A stretch of DNA of 64,000 nt, from positions 10,880,659 to 10,944,658 of the forward strand of contig NC_030858.1 of NCBI RefSeq assembly GCF_000208745.1, written 5' to 3'. Of this stretch, positions 11,324-23,115 are shown one piece after another; positions within the stretch are counted from its first letter, which is position 1, and the number at the start of each line of letters is the position of its first letter. The position numbers and the translations under genes were made by a program. Source of the DNA: Theobroma cacao. Taxonomy: Eukaryota > Streptophyta > Magnoliopsida > Malvales > Malvaceae. The notes beneath the pieces are model-generated. The model saw only the letters and a program-made list of their open reading frames with translations, did no database searches and was not told the DNA's origin.

Positions 11324-14300
11324 TTGTTTTGTAGGTTGAGCCAACCCAAAAAGACACATACACAAGCTCAACCAAAGGAGAAAGAACCATGGTATATGGA
11401 CAGTGGCTGCTCAAGACACATGATTGGAAATGAAATGTTGTTTGCTCAGCTGGACAAGAAAAAGGGAGGTATGATTTCTTTCAGAGATAACTCTAAAGGT
11501 AAAATTCATGGTATAGGAACCATTGGTAAGAACTCCCAAGCTCAAATCAGTCATGTGTTGCTGGTTAAAGGTTTAAAACACAATTTATTAAGCATCAGCC
11601 AATTGTGTGACAAAGGTTTTAAAGTATGCTTTGATTCAAATAAATGTGAATCGATAGACATTAGCACCAACAAAACCTCATTCTTAGGAAAAAGAATGAA
11701 AAATATGTATGTTATTTTCCTTGAAGACCTTGAGCTTAATTGTGAAACATGTCTTATAGCAAATGATGAAAATGATAGCTGGTTATTGCATATGAGGCTT
11801 AGTCATGTGAGCATGCATACCATTTCAAAATTGATAAGAAAAAATCTGGTTGTTGGATTACCTAAACTTAAATTTAAGAATGATCAAATTTGTGATGCAT
11901 GCCAACTAGGTAAACATGTTAGAACATTTTTCAAAACCAAGAAAGTTGTCTCCACCTCTAGACCTCTTGAACTTCTGCACATTGATTTATTTGGACCAAT
12001 TAGCACAACTAGCTTATGAGGAAAATCATATGGCTTTGTGATAATTGATGACTACTCTAGGTATTCTTGGGTCTACTTTCTTGCTCATAAGAATGATGCT
12101 CTACCTGCATTTGTAAATCATTGTAGGAAGGTTAGAAATGAAAAAAGACTTGTCATAGTTAGCATTAGCAGTGATCATAAAGGTGAGTTTGAAAATTTTT
12201 GTAAAGAAAAAGGGTTGGATCATAATTTTTCAGCACCTAGAACAGCTCAACAAAATGGGGTGGTTGAAAGGAAAAATTGAACCTTAAAAAAAATGGCCAA
12301 AACCATGCTTTGTGAAAACAGTTGACCAAAGTACCTTTGGGCAAAAGCTGTCAACACATCAGCTTACATCCTTAATAGAGTCTCAATAAGGGCCATGATA
12401 TCAAAAACCCCACATGAACTATACAAAGGAAGAAAACCAAACATCTTTCACCTTAAGAGCTTTGGCTGCAAATGCTTTGTGTTGAACAATGGAAAACACT
12501 CTCTAGGAAAGTTTGATGCGAAGAGTGATGAGGCTATATTTCTAGGATATGCATTGAACTCAAAAGCTTATAGAGCCTTCAACAAAATATCTTTAACAGT
12601 CGAAGAGTCTATCCATGTAGTTTTTGATGAATCTAATGCCTTACAAAAGGAAATTCCTACTGATGAAAATGATACTGATGACTTTAAAGACAAATGGAAG
12701 AAATGAGTTTAAATAACAAGAAAAACAGTGAAGAAAACTCCCTAGGAAGAGAAACAGAACCTCCACCCTTAGAAACCTCGCAAAGGATTGAAAATCAACA
12801 CAATGATCTTCCAAAGAGCTGGAAGTATATCAAGGATCATCCACAAGAGCAAATCATAGGTGATATTTTTCAAGAAGTCAAAACTAGGAGAGGAACAAGA
12901 GAAACATGTGAATTCATAGCTTTCATCTCACAAATTGAGCCTAAAAGCTTTGAAAAGGCAGAAAAAGAAAAAAATTGGATATTAACCATGCAAGAAGAGC
13001 TTGATCAATTTGAGAGAAACCGAGTATGGACACTAGTCTCTAGGCCATTAAATCATCCCATTGTAGGCACAAAATGGGTGCTTAGAAATAAGGTAGATGA
13101 GCAAGGAAATGTTATTAGGAACAAAGCTAGGTTAGTGGCTCAAGGGTATAACCAAGAGGAAGGAATTGACTATGATGAAACCTTTGCCCCTGTTGCTAGG
13201 ATAGAAGCTATAAGATTGTTGCTAGCATTTGCATGTTTCATGAACTTCAAATTATTCCAAATGGACGTGAAAAGTGCTTTTTTAAATGGTTTCATTCAAG
13301 AGGAAGTTTATGTCAAACAACCCCCTGAATTTGAAGACTTTGAAAAGCCTTATTATGTCTTCAAACTAAATAAGGCTTTATATGGATTGAAACAAGCTCC
13401 TAGAGCTTGGTATAAGAGGCTTTCAAAGTTTCTAGTTGAAAAAGGGTATTTTAGAGGAAGCATTGATACAACATTATTTATTAAGAAATGCATGAATGAT
13501 TTAATTATTGTTCAAATTTATGTGGATGATATTATGTTTGGTGCTACTAATAAGGACTTGTGCAAGAACTTTGCTAAAGAAATGCAGGGTGAATTCGAAA
13601 TGAGCATGATGGGTGAATTTAAATTTTTCCTGAGCCTTTAAATCAAACAAAGTGAGGAGGGAATCTTCATCAGCCAAGAAAGATACATTCAAGACATGCT
13701 GAAAAGTTTGACATGCTAAAGCTAAAATCAATTAGCACACCAATGCGTTCATCCACAAAACTTGATGCTGATGAAAAAGGAAAAAGTGTTGATCAAAAGC
13801 TCTATCGAGGTATGATTGGATCATTACTTTATTTAATAGCTAGCAGGCCTGATATTCAATTCAGTGTATGCTTGTGTGCACGGTTTCAATCACAACCCAA
13901 AGAATCACACTTGATTGCTGTTAAAAGAATCTTTAGATACCTTTTAGATACACAAACTTTAGGAATATGGTATCCTAGACAATCATCCTTTAGTCCTATT
14001 GGATATTCAGATGCAGACTTTGCTAGAAGCAAAACAGATAGAAAGAGTACTATTGGCACTTGTCAATTTCTAGGAAATATGCTTGTGTCCTGGTCAAGTA
14101 AGAAATAAAATTCTGTTGCACTGTCCACAGCTGAAGCTGAATATATTTCTTTAGGTAGTTGTTGTGCTCAGATTTTGTGAATTAAACAACAATTAAAAGA
14201 TTTTGGAGTAACAATGCATAATGTACCAATATTTTTTGATAACACAAGTGCCATCAACATCTCAAAGAATCTTGTCCAGCACTCTAGGACCAAACATATT

Positions 14301-14468
14301 GAAATTAGACATCACTTTATTAGAGACCATGTGATGAAAGAAGACATTAAGATTGAAATTGTTAACACATTACAACAATTAGCTTATATATTCACCAAGC
14401 CCCTAAATGAGGAAAGATTCTGTGAAATTAGGAGAAATCTAAGAATGATTAATGTACAGGAGCTTTAA
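11324..14468 (+). pseudogene. Element C pol (PR, INT, RT, RNase H)
   Basis: Protease begins at MDSGCSRHMIG (D-S-G at 11399-11407). GAG-pre-integrase follows with LSHVSMHTISKL and CDACQLGKH. The integrase core has IIDDYSRYSWVYF, SSDHKGEFENF and APRTAQQNGVVERKN (12038-12280). A GKFDAKSDEAIFLGY segment then leads to reverse transcriptase with GTKWVLRNKVDEQGN and the catalytic YVDD at 13519-13530. RNase H runs from 13713 (SRPDIQFSVCLCARFQ, STAEAEYIS, TKHIEIRHHFIRDHV) to 14468. In-frame stops occur at about 12017, 12278, 12322, 13639, 14106 and 14178, with one frameshift near 13700. Most judgeable stops fit a single C-to-T or G-to-A change from the family residue. Confidence 0.9.
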
Positions 14469-14865
14469 GAAATTTGTGAAATTTTCATTCATAAGACAGT
14501 AGGTACTTAGTTGATTAAAAGAATCGCTTAATCAACTAAGAGCATTCTGTTTCCTTAAATAATAAGACTCAGTCAGATAGAATGAATAAAATAATAAAAG
14601 GAAATAGAAACAGCTTATCGGGTGAAGAAAAAGAGGGAAAAACCACTTAATTGAGAAAATAAAAATGAAAGGCAAATTTTTGAATTTTGAAAGAGAGGTT
14701 ACCAACCATATTTAAATAGGTGGAGATTGACGATTTTTTAGAAAAATTAATCTCTCTTAACTCATTCTCTTTTCATTTTCTCTCATCTAAAAGAGACCCT
14801 GTTGAAACTAAAATCCTTCCTTCTCAAACTCACGAAACCCTACGCCTGAAATTGCTCAAAATCAA

Positions 14866-16745
14866 AATGGCAAAAACCACAATAACTAGTAATGCTCTAG
14901 AAAAGAAGAAGGGAAAATGACCTATGGAAGAGAATCCATCGATAGAAATTCAAAAAAAGAACAAAAAAGTTGAGTCTGCTTCTGTGATTGAGAAAACTGG
15001 AAAAAAGCAGAAAAAAAAGGCACAAAAATCAGAGAAAAAAAAAGCTCTCTAAGAAAGTTAATCTTCCATCCTCAAAGTTTAGAAATAAAGCTCATGAGGA
15101 TAGGTTCAAAAAGATAGAGAATGCTTCCATTACATGTGGTAAATTTATCGACTGGGATAGTTTTGATGAGACCCCTTAAATTCAAGTAGGTTTATCAGAT
15201 TATTTTGAGGAAATGAAATTGAAAAAATTTAGCACCTTTAAGAATAAAACTTATAGTGCTAGCCTTGTAAAGGAATTTTATGCAAGCATAGCATTAGATG
15301 AGAATGAACTTGAGAAACCTGAGGATTTTATTAATGATGGTCTGAATGTCTTCCTAAATGGAAAGAAGTTTGTGGTGACTACTGCAGATTTGGGAAATCT
15401 ACTCAAAATTGAATGTGAAGAGGGTGATTATGAAATTCCTGAAAATTATGATCCCTCATCTCTGTAGGAGATAATCACAGGAAAGAAAGAAAGACATTCA
15501 TCCAAAAGTTATGCCAGTTTCATCAAAAGCCCTCAGATTAGAATCTTACATTACTTTATTACTACAAATATTCATGGGAGAAGTGGTAGCTTCAGCTACG
15601 TAAGTCTTCAGGACATGTGGTTGATGAAGCATGCCTTCAATGTTACTCCACTCAACTTAGGCTAATTCATGATAGAAACAATGAGAAGAGCCTATCAAAT
15701 TGATAAAGTAAATCCGCCTTATAGGAACATAATCACCTCACTAGTGAAGAAAAAAGGGATATGGAGTTCTAGGTATGAATTGGATCAAGTGAAAAGTAGA
15801 GCCAAACAATCTACCTAGGAAGTCTACCAAAGATGGCGTACAAACTGGAAGGAGAAAAGTTAATCAAAACCCCAAAATTACTCCAAAGGATGAGCACTCT
15901 ATTCTTGCTTAGACAGAGACTGCTTCCACTTAGATTTCAAATAAAATGATTCTAAATCTGTTAATGAGAATAGATGGAAAACTCACTGACCAGTCAATAA
16001 AGATTCAAAAAATTGAGGATGAGTTGAAAAGGTTGGTAAACTTGATGAAAGAAAAAGGAAAATCACCTACTGATCCTGTAACTGAATACGCTTCTGCAAC
16101 AGCAAGTCCAGCACTAGCAGAACAAGCTGTTGAAAGTCTTGCTTTCCAGCCTGAAGGTCATGAACCAGAATCAGTTTAGCCAAGGAATTCTCCCACTTTT
16201 AAGCCTAAAAATGATGAAAAATCCAATGAAGGCACTGAAGTACTTGGATCCTTTGATGACACCTCTCCACCACATGATGAACCACAGCTAGAACAGTAAT
16301 CTCCACCTAACTCTGAGGAAGTTTCAATCATGGATGTTTTCCATCAAATGGTTAGAGAAGAACAAGCAAAAAAATAAGCAGCAAAGGCTAAAGCTCATAA
16401 GCCAACATTTGTCAGAGCATTCCCTGAGTCAATGCACACTACAAGGCAGATGGACCAATTTGGTCAAGACAAAGGAAAAGCTGCTGCACCAATATGAGAG
16501 AAACCTAAACCTCCTGGTAAAGGAAAGAAGACCATGGCAATAAAGACAAAATTCCTCAAGAAAAGAAAGTCTTCTAGGATAGCTGAAAAAGCCAGACCCT
16601 TAACCATCTCTTCTGTTCAAGATCCACTCTAAATTTCAAACCAATCTTCCCCTGAAGCCTCACCCAAAAGACCATCACCGAAACCTCTTAATGTCTACTT
16701 TGGCACTGATAAGTCTACCCCTTCTGCTTCTTCAGAAATTAATTG
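14866..16745 (+). pseudogene. Element C additional ORF region (downstream of pol)
   Basis: About 2.4 kb separates pol from the polypurine tract, far more than in element B. Its left part starts with a lysine-rich stretch. It continues with a domain-like segment containing SASLVKEFYASIALDENE, FLNGKKFVVTTADLGNLL, HYFITTNIHGRSGSFSYVS and DMWLMKHAFNVTPLNLG. These resemble the 'putative plant transposon protein' domain found in extra ORFs of several plant LTR retroelements. A heptad-like segment near 15946-16070 (IDGKLTDQSIKIQKIEDELK) may be coiled-coil. Stops at about 15177, 15465 and later break it. SIRE-type elements are known for a third, so-called envelope-like ORF here. I see no convincing transmembrane segment, so an envelope role is not supported. 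Confidence 0.65.
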
Positions 16746-17329
16746 AACACCTATGTTTGCTAATGACAAAAAGATGGAGAACATAATAGAAAGCTTAGAG
16801 GAAATAGGAAGCTTAGGGGAGATAGAAGGTAGGAATGATCCAAGGGTAATTTGGGAATTTAAATATGGCTATGTTTGTTTTGCTGACAGTTAAACATTTG
16901 AATTTGACTCTACTGTTTATGTTATTGTGTTAAAAATAGGATGCTGATAAGTTATTTATATTATTTTGTTTGCTGATATCCTCCATGGTATTTTTGTTGA
17001 ATTGTGAATGGAATTTGGTTGTGAACAAGTATGGATGCTAATTATGCTTTTATGATATTTCTGTTGGATGGTTAATGGCATTTAGTTTTGGAATGGATAA
17101 CGTCTGATGACAGACAATTAGTTACAATATTGATGATATTCTGTCAAATGTTTATATCTGTACCTGTCATTTTTTTTAAAAGTAATAAAAAACCTGCTGA
17201 AGTGAATAATCAAATCATGCATACTTTAAGGGCGAGCACTCATTCAGGGGGAAAAAACTCTCATTTTGTACAAAACAAAAAGAAATAAATAGACACTGTG
17301 CTTTCAATCAATGAATGTTTTGTCATCAT

Positions 17330-17344
17330 AAAAAAAAGGGAGAT
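17330..17344 (+). other. Element C polypurine tract
   Basis: The purine run aaaaaaaagggaga lies directly before TGTCGGCTCC, the start of the 3' LTR. Confidence 0.88.
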
Positions 17345-18546
17345 TGTCGGCTCCATTAGTTTTTAATGATAATAGAACATTCCCATTTATTTTTGTCTAA
17401 CTATGCTGTTTGAGTGTGCAGAATGAAAAATGTATGCCAATAATAAAATAATCACTAAAAAGTAAATATCAAATCCCATAAGAATGAGGAGCTACATTTA
17501 AGCCACAAAACAGAAGCCACTTAGTCAAATAATTGAGGGAGTTAGTCAACTAAAGCTCAAAAATGAAAATGGCCAGTTTAGAGACAGAAACGACTTAATC
17601 GACTAAAAGAAATTGTTAGTCAACTAAGTGCTTATTGCTAGAAACCAAGTTCAAAAACAAAACCAACTTAATCGATTAAGAGGTTTTGTTAGTCGACTAA
17701 GTGCTCACTACTAAAGATTGGATCCAAAAACAGAAACGACTTAATCGACTAAGAAGCTATGTTAGTCAACTAAGAGCTCTCTGTCTGCAACTTCAAATTT
17801 GAATGCTAGAAGACAAATTAACGGCTAAAACCAACTTCAAACTATTTCCAACGGTCAGAATCTGTCAAACATCCATAAGAAATGTTTCTTCAAATATAAA
17901 AACCCTTTTCCAATAGCTAAGAACAAGATTTGGTGCTTCCAAGATAAAAAATAGCTCAAAAATAGCAAAACTGTTTGCATTCTTTCTGCACTTCACTCCT
18001 ATCCTTGTAACAAATTTAAGCACTTCACTTTGTACCACTCAGATCATGTTAATGATCATAGGTACACTTTTATTGCTCTTCTCCTTGTATATTAGAGTGA
18101 GCAAGTCACTCTAAAGGGTTAATTCAAACTTGGGTTGCTTGATTGGTTGTATAGGTTCTAACTCATCCTAGTAAAAGTTAATTTGGGTTTTGGTTAATCT
18201 CAGGAAAAACCATTGTTAAGGTTGTGGCTGAGCCTGCTAAAAGCCATTGTAAAAGCTTGGTGGGAGCTTGAGAATTCCATCATTTTTAGTGATTTGATTT
18301 GGAAAATCCTTGGTTGAACAATCAATGTAATGGATGTAGGTCTTTGACTGAACCACTATAAATTGTTGAGTATTGTCTACTCTGTTTTTAATTTTCTTTT
18401 TCATTCCTTCTTAAACCATTCCCTCATTTTGAATCAAATTAGTCATTATTAATCTTAAACTTGCCCTCAATTTAGAGCCAATTTTAGTAAGAGCCAAAAA
18501 GTGTTATTCACCCTTCCCCCTTTAGCACATTTACTTGGGACCAACA
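17345..18546 (+). repeat. Element C 3' LTR
   Basis: It is the same length (1202 bp) as the 5' LTR and matches it throughout, beginning TGTCGG and ending CCAACA. The AGAAC duplication follows at 18547. Differences from the 5' copy are mostly transitions. The palindromic TTAGTCGACTAAG subrepeats are at 17518-17774. Confidence 0.93.
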
Positions 18547-18551
18547 AGAAC

Positions 18552-19172
18552 AGAACCAAGCAACTCATTTAACTTAAAGTAGTTCTAGTTCTTAGCTTCT
18601 TCTAAAGTTGTAACCTTAGGTCTCCATGATCTAGGGAGATTATAAAAAATTTTCTCAACTAATTAGGCATTGGAAAACTCTTGACCTAAGACTTTTAATC
18701 CACCAATTATCTTGGTAAACCTTTCATACATTTCTTTTATTGACTCGCCTTTCTTCATTTTAAACAACTCATAATCTAAGATCAACAAACATATTTTGGA
18801 CTCCTTTACTTTACTGGTTCCTTCATAACAGTTTTTTAAGGTGTCTCAAATCTTTTTGGCTGATGTACACATTACTATCCTATTAAACTCACTCTCATTA
18901 AATGTGCACAATAAAGCAATTATTGCCTTGTGATTCAACTGAATCAATTTTCTATTCTTGTTGTCCCATTCAGCTCTAGTTTTGATATATCTTACACTGT
19001 CTACAAACTTATTTAGGACATGAGGTCTTTCCTTAATAATACCCCACATATCTAAATCAATTGAGTGAATGAAATTTTCAAACTTCATTCTCCAAAATGG
19101 ATGGTTCTCTTAAAAAAATAGAGAAAGCCTCATCATTAATTGTCTTTCACCAACAAAGCTTAAAGATGACAT
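18552..19172 (-). pseudogene. Element B gag, N-terminal part
   Basis: Read on the minus strand from the ATG at 19170-19172 (MSSLSFVGER), the frame soon meets a stop and then gives MKFENFIHSIDLDMWGII and IALLCTFNESEFNRI, a UBN2-type gag segment (18846-19088). It runs into the 3' edge of element C and resumes at 8428 on the other side. Element C therefore split this gene. Confidence 0.78.
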
Positions 19173-19238
19173 TTTTATCACTTTAAGCTTATCTTAGGAT
19201 CTCTTAAAGGTTGTTATACCTGCACACTTCAGAACCAA

Positions 19239-19250
19239 GCTCTAATATCA
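19239..19250 (-). other. Element B primer binding site
   Basis: Read on the minus strand, TGATATTAGAGC stands two bases from the right LTR. It differs by two bases from the TGGTATCAGAGC initiator-Met site. Confidence 0.75.
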
Positions 19251-19252
19251 TT

Positions 19253-20852
19253 TGTTAGATAAAGAAGTTTAAAGTAAAGTAACCAAGAGGGGGAGAATTG
19301 GTTTCTTAAATAAAAATTTGATCTTTTAGGGTTGAGTTAAAAATGAGAACTTTTTATGATAGACCTTATATATTAAAGTATAAAAACTTAAGAAGATAAA
19401 AAATGAAGCTAGCTAAGGAGATGAGAAAGGAAAGAGTACTCGACCATAATTTTATAAAGGTTTGGTCCTCAAAGCCTACATATAGCACAAGGAGTTTGAA
19501 TGCACTAATCGTTACCTTTTAAATCAGGTTTAAGCACAACCTTTAACACACTACCTTTTCTTGAAGAGGTATAACCTTTTTCTACCTTTTTATGGAGGTA
19601 TAACCTTACACTACCTTTTACAATGGAGGTATAACCTTACACCACCTTTCACAATGGAGTTATAACCACTCATTACTTTTTGCAATAGAGATATAACCAT
19701 ACAATGGTGGATTCTTACAAGTTTTCTTAGCTTTAAACCTTAAAAGGTTGATAAACATGTTAAATATAAGAGAATAAGGATATTTCAAAGAATATAAGTT
19801 TAAAAATAAAGGTTTTGTTTTAAGGATATGTAGTAGAGAGAAAAAAAAAGAATGAATTATAAAAAGCTTAGCTTTCTTATACTCTTGAAAAATTAATTTT
19901 TTGCTTTTTTTTTCCTTTTTCTTCTTTTTTTGAATGACATTCCCATGAGGAATTTATAGTGCCTTGTCCTTTTTGCCCATTGGAGTAAACTTTTGTCTCG
20001 TTGCTAAATATTAGGGCCACTTGAATCGCGCTATTCAAACTTCAAGAATTAATTAGTAGACATGTGAGATTTGATTCTTGTATATCCCAAGACTTTCTAT
20101 TTTATGAGAATTGATCTTTCCATTTTTGAGATATTGATTCTTCTTGTCTCACTTAAACTATAGAGCTTTCTATTTTTTGAGAATCAACCTTTCCATTATA
20201 GAGATATCGATTCTTCTTGTCTCACTTCAAGTTTAGAGCTTTCTATTTTTTAAGAATTGATCTTTGTGTTCTTGAGATATCGATTCTTCTTATCCCACTT
20301 TAAGTTAGTAACTTTCTGATTTCTTGAGAATCAATCTTTGCTTCTCCAAACATCGATTCCTTTTTCACATTAGGCTTCAACCTCAAAATTCAAATTTACT
20401 TATTCTTGCTCTATTATTGTCCTTTTGTCTCATTTTTTCTTCTTATCCAAGTTTTTTATTTTCCTCCTTTTTTTTCTCTTTCTAGCTTTAGAAATTGATT
20501 ACTTGATGCTTGAGAAGTCGATTCTTGCTTTTAGTGACTTTCCACATTGCTTATGCTTTCTCAAGAATCGACTTTTACTTCTGTATCTTTAGGAAGCAAT
20601 GATTTTTCGTGTTCCAGAAAAGAAATATTGCTTTTTGTTTTACAAAGAATTGGTTACTTCACTTTCAAAAGTTGATTCTAATAGTTGAAATTTGAGATTT
20701 AAATTGTTCAAAAGGTTTTTCTTTTCACAAACAACTTCAAAACTCTTATAGGATTGTTCTTCAAGTTAAAGATCATTTTCACTTAGTTTCAAAGCATATT
20801 TAGATCATTGAACTTTGTCATTTCAAAACTAGGCTCAATTTTAGAGCTAACA
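19253..20852 (-). repeat. Element B 5' LTR (right copy, 1600 bp)
   Basis: It starts TGTTAG and ends GCTAACA on the plus strand and matches 2096-3797. It carries the GGTATAACC array (19563-19700, about five units) and the ATCGATTCTT array (about 20030-20365). It diverges from its partner more than the two LTRs of element C diverge from each other, as expected for an older insertion. Confidence 0.88.
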
Positions 20853-21403
20853 ATCTACATATTTCTAGGATTTTGAAAATACTCAGATACTAATCTTGTT
20901 CCTTTAGGCTTGCTGTGTTTTTCTCTCTCAAGTTCATTAACCTAGACCTTAATTATTTGCATAAAGTTTGGTGATCTTATTCCAAGCATCAAAAGAGGTT
21001 TCAATTGAAATAGAAAAAGTGACAACACTTTCTATAGTAAAGGAGATTATGTGAAGAGGAAGTAATTGATCTTGTCTTGTCCAATTATCAAAGGCAAGAT
21101 TGGACACTAGTGTAGGAAGATTGGTACCTTCTTAAAGTACTATTGCAGGTGGACAAGGGAAGATTCCATCCACATATCCTAACCATTTTTAGCCAACTTA
21201 GAGGGATTTAAATTAGATTTTGCATGATGCGAAATTGAGGGGAGTGAGTTTAATAAGGAAATGAGCTACTACATTAATGGGAATTAATGATTTGCTGGTT
21301 TGAGTAGAAAAGGGTGGGATTCAAAGGAATTACAAGAAAGGATATTGTGTTATTGGAATTTGACAAGGCCATGGGCAGTTTAGCTGTGCTCGAGGGAGCT
21401 TAA
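20853..21403 (-). pseudogene. Element A gag, N-terminal part
   Basis: Minus-strand reading frames give GYVDGIFPCPPAIVL, then NPAFDNWTRQDQLLLHIISF, then ETSFDAWNKITKLYAN, then RLVSEYFQNPRNM. This is the order of a Copia gag N-terminal region. Frameshifts separate the blocks. The frame is interrupted at 20852 by element B and continues at 2095. Confidence 0.75.
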
Positions 21404-21416
21404 GGCTTTGATACCA
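21404..21416 (-). other. Element A primer binding site
   Basis: The minus strand reads TGGTATCAAAGCC, an initiator-Met-tRNA-type priming site. Confidence 0.8.
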
Positions 21417-21765
21417 TATAAAAATATGAATAAGAAGGAGTATTAAAGATGAAAATAAGGCCTACTAATTGCATTTAATTATAGTGTATTTATAGTACAA
21501 GTATAAGACCAGATAGAGATAAACATCTTATTAAGTTATCTTATCTAAGCTTAACTTAAGATAAACATCTTACCAAATTATCTTATCCAAGCTTCAATTG
21601 AAGATAAGATTTTCCTAATCTAAGTGCATCTGACTTTATTTGACACTTTCTTGTTGAATTATTCCTTTTAAGTATAATTGGATTGAAATATGATCTTGTT
21701 GTACGTTCATCTTTTCAGAATATATATTAACCTCTTAAGCAGATGGAATAGCTCCTCAAATAACA
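21417..21765 (-). repeat. Element A 5' LTR (approximate bounds)
   Basis: It lies directly upstream (minus sense) of the primer binding site. It contains a minus-strand TATA-like CTATAAATACAC (21484-21495), the usual promoter of a Copia LTR. The outer edge is set at TAACA (21761-21765; TGTTA on the minus strand) by analogy. No second copy is present in the window, so the bounds are uncertain. Confidence 0.5.
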
Positions 21766-23115
21766 TTTTTATGGTATTTTAATATATAATAGCCACTATC
21801 CATTAATTTAATCAAATAACCAAAATATTTGTTTAGCACTTCTACAAAGTTTAGAATACTCCTTCAAAGGATAAAATTCATCGTTGGTTCTTTAACATTT
21901 GTCTAAAATATTAAATATGTTTTTGAACTTTTTCACTTTTTCTAAATAAATCCTGGCTTTTTTATTGGGTCATTTTGTGTCATGGTTTAAGGTGAATTCG
22001 TTTCAAGTTCAAGTTTATCATTTTATTAAGTCCTTCGAGTTTCAGATTGTTTCAATTTGTGCTAAGTCAAATTCAGATTACTATACAAGTAAGATTATTT
22101 TAAAACTCAAATCATTATGGATTGAATAATTTCAAATTTGGAACTTTAAATTTTGAATCATTACGAGTTAAAATGATTTAGATTTTGAGAAATTGTTGAT
22201 TTTGCTCCTTTTATCTTCTAATTTGTTTTACTTACAAATATTATTATTTATATTATTTTCACTCTATAGATAATATTATATTAAATTACTTTTAAAATTT
22301 AAATCTTATGCAGTTAATATATCATATTAATTAAAAAATTTTCTCATATGTTTCTCAAAACTAAAATCTTTAAATGTTAATAACATTAAAAATAAAAATC
22401 ATATTTATATTTTTGATAAAAAATTATTTTATAAAAAGATTTTTGCTTTCCATGATAATAAATATTAAATTCAATTAATAAATGAAATAGTATTGCATGA
22501 CCATCAAAAGTAAGAAATATTTTACTGAGATGAAATTCAACTAATATTATTATAGTGCTTAATTACTTCTTACTCTCATATATACTTTTTATATATTATA
22601 TCTTTTCCGATAATAGAATTTTCATTTTATTCAATTTTTTATAGGTTAATAAATTATTTAATTTCTTAATCTCTCTGCATATTTCTTTGATTATTTTTAA
22701 CATATATTTTTCATTTTGGTTGTCATTCAACTTAAAAATAAATGTTAAGTATTTAACTTTGTTTATTAAAAATTTTGGGTATATAGACATGTGTGGATCA
22801 TTTCACGTTCAAATCATTACGAATTTCAACTCAATTTGAGTCATATTTGATTTCGAGTCAATTTGAATCAAGTCACTTAATATTGGATTATTTTGAGTTT
22901 TAATTACTTTAAATCAGCTTAAATAGGATATAAGATCACTTTACTTTCAAGTTATTTCGAATTCCAATCATCTCAATTCGAATTGATTCAAATTTGAGTT
23001 AAGTTACTTAACCGTATTATGGGGTTATAGTCAAGTTTGGTTTGAGGTATATTGAGTTGGGTTCTTCGGGTTGAGTCAATTTTGCCATTATACACATGAA
23101 CTTACCTACTATTAG
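21766..23115. other. AT-rich intergenic DNA, possibly a decayed transposon
   Basis: No gene was seen. From about 21960 to 23090 the strand repeats phrases such as ttcaagttc, gagtcaa and ttcgggttgagtcaattttgcca. This low-complexity style is typical of old plant DNA transposons whose ends read TTTTGCCA. No terminal inverted repeat or target duplication could be fixed. Confidence 0.3.

Larger units (their letters stand above)
8429..18546 (+). mobile_element. Copia element C (innermost, full-length, SIRE-type)
   Basis: This plus-strand Ty1/Copia element is complete at both ends: 1202-bp LTRs, a primer binding site, gag, pol in Copia order, a further ORF region after pol, a polypurine tract, and a perfect AGAAC target duplication. 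It is inserted head-to-head in the gag of element B, itself a related Copia element. The LTRs differ by roughly 5-10% in the first 200 bp by eye, so it is not recent. All ORFs carry stops, and it is probably immobile by its own proteins. The protease/integrase wording (MDSGCSRHMIG, GLKHNLLSISQLCDKG) and the additional ORF suggest the SIRE/Maximus lineage. Confidence 0.93.
2096..20852 (-). mobile_element. Copia element B (middle of the nest)
   Basis: This minus-strand Ty1/Copia element has two LTRs (2096-3797 and 19253-20852), both TGTTA...TAACA when read on the plus strand. It has an initiator-Met-type primer binding site beside the right LTR and a polypurine tract beside the left LTR. Between them lie gag and pol remnants in Copia order (gag, protease, integrase, reverse transcriptase, RNase H), interrupted by element C at 8429-18546. 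Without C it is about 8.6 kb. It sits inside the gag of element A. The flanking 5-mers, read on the minus strand, are TAGAT and CAAAT, which look like one target duplication altered by two transitions. Residues such as GKLDAKSDEGIFLGY point to the SIRE/Maximus lineage or a close relative. Confidence 0.88.
1430..21765 (-). mobile_element. Copia element A (outermost of the nest), split and truncated
   Basis: Two separated pieces belong to one minus-strand Ty1/Copia element. The right piece (20853-21765) has an LTR end, a primer binding site and the N-terminal part of gag. The left piece (1430-2095) has the rest of gag, a zinc knuckle and a protease start. The gag reading resumes across the insertion: the right piece ends at RLVSEYFQNPRNM and the left piece begins NKLALVKSNVSEKG, which are adjacent in Copia gag proteins of this class. 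Recognisable coding stops near 1430, and integrase, reverse transcriptase and the second LTR are missing, so the element is truncated as well as interrupted. Confidence 0.7.

Noticed and set aside
14866..16745. True viral-type envelope gene
   Set aside because: The position matches the envelope-like ORF of SIRE elements, but no signal peptide, transmembrane segment or fusion-like region is visible, so only an additional ORF is claimed.
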